From Chloroflexota bacterium (GTDB taxonomy: Bacteria > Chloroflexota > Dehalococcoidia > FW602-bin16): a stretch of DNA of 64,000 nucleotides. How positions within the stretch are numbered: the first letter of the stretch is position 1; each line of letters starts with the position of its first letter. The stretch spans positions 1-64,000 of the forward strand of contig SCTZ01000111.1 in assembly GCA_004297765.1 (NCBI GenBank), given 5' to 3'. The translations under genes and the position numbers were made by a program. Of the stretch, positions 59,571-64,000 are shown piece after piece. The notes under the pieces are model-generated. The model was not told the DNA's origin and ran no database searches. It saw only the letters and a program-made list of their open reading frames with translations.

Positions 59571-59685
59571 GTTCTATCATCCGAGGTGTTTTGCCATATT
59601 CTAGCATATCGCCCCGGGCAGGGCGGCATTTGCGAGCGGCTCATGCCCTTGCTTTGACCTGTTGGCCACCGTACAATAGAGCCCG

Positions 59686-61635
59686 ATGGGATCTACACGT
59701 ACGCGAGCTCGGGCCCTGGATCTGGCGGTTGCCGTTCTATCCGTGGGATTGGCTTTCGCCATCTATCGCGATAGCCTTACCTTCCCGTTCTTCTTTGACG
59801 ATCCTCTGGATCTGGTGCGGGGTCAGGGTCGCTCCGTCCTCTCGCTCCTAATGTCCTCTCAGGAGTATGGATACTACCGGCCACTCCCATTCTTGATATG
59901 GGAAGCTCTCCACAAAGTGCTAGGTCGCTACGACCAGACGATTTTGCACCTGCTACCGGTGGTGCTGCACGGACTTAACGGCTTGCTTGTATACTCGCTC
60001 GGGAGTCGATTGATCTCCGCAACGGGCGCGATCGCGGCCGCCTTGCTTTTTATCCTGTTTCCCTTCACGTACCAGGTTGTGCCGTGGGCCGGGGCCCTGT
60101 TTCATCCTCTTGTGGCCTTCTTCGTTCTGACCGCCCTGTTGCTCTACTGGACCGCCCGATGTGACGGCAGCGCGCTCGCATTGGTCGGCTCGCTGTGCGC
60201 GGCTGCGCTGGCGATGCTCACACACGAATACGGCGTGGTTCTCCCGCTTCTGGCGGTCGCCCTGGAGCTCACCATCCTCCAGGGAACACGGACCCTCAGA
60301 CGGCTACTGGTCACTACGCACTTCGGCCTCGTCGGGTCCTATATCGCCCTGTGGCTGGCGGTTCCGAAATGGGACACTTCGCTCACCATCGACCCGGAGT
60401 CACTGCGCTCGAATGGACTCTACTTCCTACAGGGTCTGGTCTATCCGATCTCCGGCCTGCTCCCGCGAACAACTGAGGTTTCGGATCAGGCTGCGGTCAC
60501 TCTGCTTCCCTGGGCGGCCGCGGCCGCGCTTGCCTTCCTGACTCTATTGTACCTGTATGCGCGGCAGGCGAGAGTAGTCGTCCTTCTTCTGGTCTGGTTC
60601 GTCATCGCGGTTGCGCCCGCCTGGGCCACTTTGCCCTGGTCATATGTGGTCGACGGGCCCCGTCTGCTGTACCTGGCGGGGGTGCCCGTGTCTCTGCTCT
60701 GGGGCGGTGCGTTCGGCTTACTCGCTCACAGGCTCAAACCCGCACCGCTGGGCACAGGTGCGGCCATACTCGGAATCGCGCTGCTATCATGGCAAAGCAT
60801 CGGCATCCTCGGCCCGCGGTTGGAGATGTACCGCGCGGGGATGGACGTTGTCCGCCAACTCGTCGATCTCATGCCGCCCAGGCAAGAACGCCCAGTGCTC
60901 GTGGTCAACCTGCCCACCTGGCTCGCCCCCAAACAGAACCCCTATCCGCTGGGGCACTGGGGCGTGACCATGGCCCCCACGTACGTTGGGCTGGATCAGT
61001 TGGTCTCCGTCAATGCGGGCTCGGCGCCGCCCGTGCTTTCCGCGTCCTATCCGCCCAGTCTGCGGGATTGGGACTACTTCTACGCACCTCACGGCCTGCC
61101 ACAATCTGTCGAACAGTTAGCACCTGCGGTGCGCTCCGCCGAAAGAGTCATCGTGACCGACTATTCAGCATCCACCCTGCGCCTGCGTGACGTGGGCACT
61201 GTCTCGACAGCACAGCCGCCAGAGCTGTCGACGAGCGATCTTGTCGCCAGTTTTGGAGATACGCTGCGACTACGCAGAGCCCGCGTCACACATCAGTCGA
61301 CCGAGCTTATGGTGACGCTCGTCTGGGAGTGTCTCGCGGCCGAGCCGACTGACCGCACGATCTTCGTGCACGTGTACGGGCCACCGGGGCCTCCCGTGGC
61401 CCAGGGAGATGGATACGCGCTCCTGGCACTCTACCCAACGCGGCTGTGGCGCTCCGGCGAGTTCATTGTCGATCGACGTCCGATCGCCATACCATCCAAC
61501 CTTCCCCCCGGTCAGTATAGGGTGACAGTGGGACTTTACGATCGGGCGACCGGGGAACGATCTGTCGCCACGGACCGGGACGGACGACCGGTGACAGATA
61601 ACCTGGTGATCCTGGAAACAGGGCGACTTCCCTGA
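59686..61635 (+). CDS. Multi-pass membrane glycosyltransferase-like protein (PMT/GT-C type)
   Basis: A 649-aa protein. About 10-12 helices in the first 430 residues follow a GT-C layout: SLTFPFFFDDPLDLVRGQGR with an acidic DD loop near residue 38, then YGYYRPLPFLIWEALHKVLG and LHLLPVVLHGLNGLLVYSLG. A soluble domain covers about 430-640 (YVGLDQLVSVNAGSAPPVLS; RPIAIPSNLPPGQYRVTVGL, YDRATGERS). Transfer of sugar from a lipid-linked donor at the outer membrane face is likely; acceptor unknown. The serine hydrolase gene follows after about 30 nt. Confidence 0.72.
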   Translation: MGSTRTRARALDLAVAVLSVGLAFAIYRDSLTFPFFFDDPLDLVRGQGRSVLSLLMSSQEYGYYRPLPFLIWEALHKVLGRYDQTILHLLPVVLHGLNGLLVYSLGSRLISATGAIAAALLFILFPFTYQVVPWAGALFHPLVAFFVLTALLLYWTARCDGSALALVGSLCAAALAMLTHEYGVVLPLLAVALELTILQGTRTLRRLLVTTHFGLVGSYIALWLAVPKWDTSLTIDPESLRSNGLYFLQGLVYPISGLLPRTTEVSDQAAVTLLPWAAAAALAFLTLLYLYARQARVVVLLLVWFVIAVAPAWATLPWSYVVDGPRLLYLAGVPVSLLWGGAFGLLAHRLKPAPLGTGAAILGIALLSWQSIGILGPRLEMYRAGMDVVRQLVDLMPPRQERPVLVVNLPTWLAPKQNPYPLGHWGVTMAPTYVGLDQLVSVNAGSAPPVLSASYPPSLRDWDYFYAPHGLPQSVEQLAPAVRSAERVIVTDYSASTLRLRDVGTVSTAQPPELSTSDLVASFGDTLRLRRARVTHQSTELMVTLVWECLAAEPTDRTIFVHVYGPPGPPVAQGDGYALLALYPTRLWRSGEFIVDRRPIAIPSNLPPGQYRVTVGLYDRATGERSVATDRDGRPVTDNLVILETGRLP

Positions 61636-61664
61636 ACCAGCAGATAAGGAGACACTTGGGATCT

Positions 61665-62819
61665 ATGCAGCAGAGCACCTACACCTGGTTACTTATTTTC
61701 GCTCTGGCAATCGGGGCAACTCTGCTGGGATGCGCTCCACGCGAGGCGGCTGAGGCGCTTCCCCCACCCCAGAACGCGGCCGGGAACGCCACTGAGTCGC
61801 GCTCGGTCCCCGGGTCTTCGCCCACCCCGTCCGCGCCCAGTTCTGTGGCACTCTCGCCGACACCGCAGAAGACGCCTACTCCGATGAGGACGGCAACCCC
61901 GGTCGGAACGCCGACGCCGGTCGCCCAAAGGCTCCGCGGACCGCAGTCGGTTCAGCCCTCGCCACGATACCAGCCGCTGCCGCTGACCAGGGACAGCACT
62001 CTCGACAACCGCATTCGACAGCAGTTAGGCACCCGGATCACCAGCTACGGAGTGGTGGTCAAACGGCTCGCGGACGGAAGAGGAACAGTAATCAATCCCG
62101 ATCAGGAGTTCTACGCGGCGAGCGTGTACAAGCTCTTTGTGATGTTCGAGGTCTTCAAGCAGCGCGAGCTAGGACTTCTAAGCTTTGACGAGGTTCTCAC
62201 GGTGACACCTCCTTACCAGGAGTTCCAGATCGGCGACCTGCGGTGGCCGCTGTGGACCGAGGTCTCCATCCGAAACCTGCTGGAGGCCATGGTCACTGAG
62301 AGCGACAACGTGGCCGCCATGATGCTGTACGACAAGACCGGCGGTCGGAACATGGCCCAGGAGCTGACATCGATAGGGCTGACGCACACAGACGTCAACA
62401 CGGATCGCCTGCCAACGTCGGCCGGGGATGTGGCTATTCTGCTGGAAATGATCGCTCGAAAGCAGGCCATCAATGCTGCGGCAAGTCAGGAGATGATCGA
62501 CCTGCTCAGCCGTCAGAAGATCGACGGCGGATTGCTAACCCTCCTACCAAAAGAAACCAAGGTGGCCCACAAGACGGGCAGTTGGGACAACGCGTCCCAT
62601 GACGTTGGCGTCGTCTACGCCCCCAGCGGAGCGTACGTGATCGCGATGCTGTCAGACCGAGCGGGAGAACTCAAGCCGATCGCCGAGCTGTCTCGGCTAG
62701 TCTACGACTACTTCGCGGGGACCAGGCAAGATCCCCCGGGGAACCTTGGCGGAGCAAGCCGGACACTCACACCCACGCCGGTACGGCAATCGACGCCGAC
62801 GCCTGCCCCGCGGAGGTGA
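61665..62819 (+). CDS. Class A beta-lactamase-like serine hydrolase lipoprotein
   Basis: About 384 aa. A signal peptide ends in a lipobox (ATLLGC), followed by a Pro/Thr/Ser-rich linker of about 80 residues. The catalytic domain has AASVYKLFVM (Ser-x-x-Lys), TESDNVAAMMLYDKTG (SDN motif) and VAHKTGSWDNASHDVGVV (KTG motif). The full active site suggests a real serine hydrolase. The Glu166-type omega-loop residue is not obvious, so it may be a D-Ala-D-Ala carboxypeptidase or other hydrolase. Start ATG 61665 is preferred to TTG 61656. Confidence 0.82.
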   Translation: MQQSTYTWLLIFALAIGATLLGCAPREAAEALPPPQNAAGNATESRSVPGSSPTPSAPSSVALSPTPQKTPTPMRTATPVGTPTPVAQRLRGPQSVQPSPRYQPLPLTRDSTLDNRIRQQLGTRITSYGVVVKRLADGRGTVINPDQEFYAASVYKLFVMFEVFKQRELGLLSFDEVLTVTPPYQEFQIGDLRWPLWTEVSIRNLLEAMVTESDNVAAMMLYDKTGGRNMAQELTSIGLTHTDVNTDRLPTSAGDVAILLEMIARKQAINAAASQEMIDLLSRQKIDGGLLTLLPKETKVAHKTGSWDNASHDVGVVYAPSGAYVIAMLSDRAGELKPIAELSRLVYDYFAGTRQDPPGNLGGASRTLTPTPVRQSTPTPAPRR

Positions 62820-62915
62820 CTTCACATACCCAGCTTGTCGATTGCACCTCCTGCCCTGGTTCAGCTCACGATTTGGAACGAAAGTTGCCGACGATTCGTG
62901 AGAGGAGTACACCTG

Positions 62916-63839
62916 ATGGGTCTACAGACATCGGGGCAAATCGGCAACAAACTCCGCCTGGCCGTGGCGTTGACGGTGGGGATACTGGTGGCAGAAGCTG
63001 TCGGCGGCTATCTGGCCAATAGTCTGGCCCTGCTCTCCGACGCAGGCCATGTATTCACCGATATCCTGGCCCTGGTGCTCAGTTGGGTCGGCGTACTGCA
63101 GGCCCAGAGACCGGGGACAGCAGCTATGACCTTCGGCTTCCACAGGGTCGGCGTCCTCATCGCCCTGATCAACGCGGCCAGCCTGGCGCTGATAGCCGGG
63201 TTTATCGTCGTGGAAGCCTATCACCGCCTCCAGCAGCCAGAGGCCGTGGATACTCGGCTGATGCTCGGGGTAGCCTTGGCCGGATTGGCAGTCAACATGG
63301 TGATCATCCTGCTGCTCCGCCGCGACCAGCAACACAGCATCAACATTCACAGCGCCTTTCTGCACGTCCTGGGCGACGCGCTGGCCTCGATCGGAGTGAT
63401 CGTGGGCGGGCTGATCATCATGGCCACCAACTGGTTCTGGGCGGATCCGCTGATCAGCCTGCTGGTAGCGGGCATCATAGCAGTCGGGTCATGGGGCATC
63501 ATCCAGGAAGCGGTGGGAGTGTTCCTGGAGGCCACGCCTCCCCACGTCAACCTTCACGAGCTGCGCCAGGCCATGGAGAGCGACTCCGATATCGTCAACG
63601 TGCACGACCTGCACGTCTGGAGCATCTCACCGGATCTACACATGCTGAGCTGCCACGTCCTATCGCACGACCTGACGGTAGCTCAGACGGAAGAGGCCCG
63701 GGCCCGCCTCGATAAGATGCTTGCCGAGCGCTTTGCCATCGCGCACACCACTATGCAGTTCGAGTGCGCAGAATGCATCGCTAACGCGCCAAGCTGCCCG
63801 CTCGCCTTCGGCAACCCGGATCAGACCAAGGCGTCTTAG
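62916..63839 (+). CDS. Cation diffusion facilitator (Zn2+/Co2+/Cd2+ efflux)
   Basis: A 307-aa six-helix transporter. Helix 2 has SDAGHVFTDILALVLSWVG (Asp42, His45, Asp49) and helix 5 HVLGDALASIGVIVGGL, the two HxxxD Zn-site pairs of ZnT/CzcD. The C-terminal cytosolic domain has HDLHVWSISPDLHMLSCHVL, with metal-binding His residues, and ends Cys-rich (FECAECIANAPSCPLAF). It exports Zn2+ by proton exchange. Start 62916 has GAGGAG 8 nt upstream; an extension from 62835 is unlikely. Confidence 0.92.
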   Translation: MGLQTSGQIGNKLRLAVALTVGILVAEAVGGYLANSLALLSDAGHVFTDILALVLSWVGVLQAQRPGTAAMTFGFHRVGVLIALINAASLALIAGFIVVEAYHRLQQPEAVDTRLMLGVALAGLAVNMVIILLLRRDQQHSINIHSAFLHVLGDALASIGVIVGGLIIMATNWFWADPLISLLVAGIIAVGSWGIIQEAVGVFLEATPPHVNLHELRQAMESDSDIVNVHDLHVWSISPDLHMLSCHVLSHDLTVAQTEEARARLDKMLAERFAIAHTTMQFECAECIANAPSCPLAFGNPDQTKAS

Positions 63840-63841
63840 GA

Positions 63842-64000
63842 CTACTGCTCGGCACCCAAGCGAAATGGGTTGCGGACGACGATGCCATCATAGCGCTGTC
63901 CATCGCCGAGATCCTCAGACCAGATCACCGCTGCATCTGCTTTCCTGGCAGCAGTCAGCACCATCGCATCCCAGAACGACACCCGCCAGCGTAGAGCCCC
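63842..64000 (-). CDS. PIN-domain protein (VapC-like), C-terminal fragment
   Basis: Reading the minus strand from 64000 gives 52 residues: LRWRVSFWDAMVLTAARKAD, AAVIWSEDLGDGQRYDGIVV, RNPF, ending in a stop at 63842. WDAxxxxxA and SEDLxxGQxYDGIxVxNPF are the C-terminal PIN-domain signatures, with conserved Asp/Glu of the Mg2+ RNase site. The N-terminal part and any VapB antitoxin gene lie beyond the window edge. Confidence 0.85.
   Translation of the reverse strand, partial: GALRWRVSFWDAMVLTAARKADAAVIWSEDLGDGQRYDGIVVRNPFRLGAEQ

Overview
The window is about 64 kb of bacterial chromosome with fairly high G+C. It is mostly housekeeping genes, with one accessory block at about 2.4-9.3 kb. No rRNA, tRNA, CRISPR array or complete insertion sequence was seen. 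Gene content points to Chloroflexota (Chloroflexi), probably an anaerobic lineage. Supporting points are a complete F-type ATP synthase operon, a DUF951 protein beside pyrF, a TreT-type trehalose synthase, a Wood-Ljungdahl methyl-transfer operon, many short intergenic hairpin repeats, and a secreted protein with the motif FVLGFKTLHDLIPDVVGDC, which I associate with Chloroflexi exported proteins. This placement is an inference.

Layout. 1-1.6 kb: 3' end of a GH65 phosphorylase and a tandem universal stress protein. 1.8-9.3 kb: accessory block with a secreted NTF2-like protein, a candidate 39-aa Cys-containing peptide (2435-2554), a fused double radical SAM/SPASM maturase, a HEAT-repeat protein 3 nt downstream, a zinc-ribbon protein and a TPR protein. 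This block is the best candidate for an undescribed system, a RiPP-like peptide modification cassette. 9.4-13.5 kb: treT, pyrF, DUF951, MFS transporter. 13.5-16.1 kb: an M-box Mg2+ riboswitch with terminator, a possible 55-aa small ORF, and mgtE. 16.3-18.2 kb: TIM-barrel isomerase-like gene, bifunctional-nuclease family gene, small zinc-ribbon gene. 18.7-26.2 kb: atp operon (atpI/Z-B-E-F-H-A-G-D-C) with promoters before the first gene and before atpF. It overlaps murA (Asp in place of the active-site Cys), which overlaps mreB.

28.7-42.5 kb: MFS transporter, then mainly minus-strand genes: PlsC-like protein, DUF192 lipoprotein, YfhO-like protein, lepA, (mutM on plus), RmlC-like cupin, gyrB, small membrane protein, sucD, sucC. 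42.7-47.4 kb: GH67-like exported protein, coaX, ubiX, fni. 47.4-50.6 kb: two transcription-factor modules, PaaX-like/MaoC-like divergent genes and DUF5808/PadR divergent genes, each with an inverted repeat in the shared promoter region. Two related 70-bp repeats lie in opposite orientation around 47.4-49.4 kb.

50.7-56.6 kb: a strong promoter and a leader of nearly 380 nt precede acsD-acsC-acsV-acsE. These encode both corrinoid iron-sulfur protein subunits, its reductive activator and methyltetrahydrofolate:CoFeSP methyltransferase. A rho-independent terminator closes the operon. CODH/ACS (acsA/acsB) is not in the window. 56.7-64 kb: BrnT/CopG-type toxin-antitoxin pair, mutL, membrane glycosyltransferase-like gene, class A beta-lactamase-like lipoprotein, CDF cation efflux gene, and the C-terminus of a PIN-domain (VapC-like) protein cut by the window edge.
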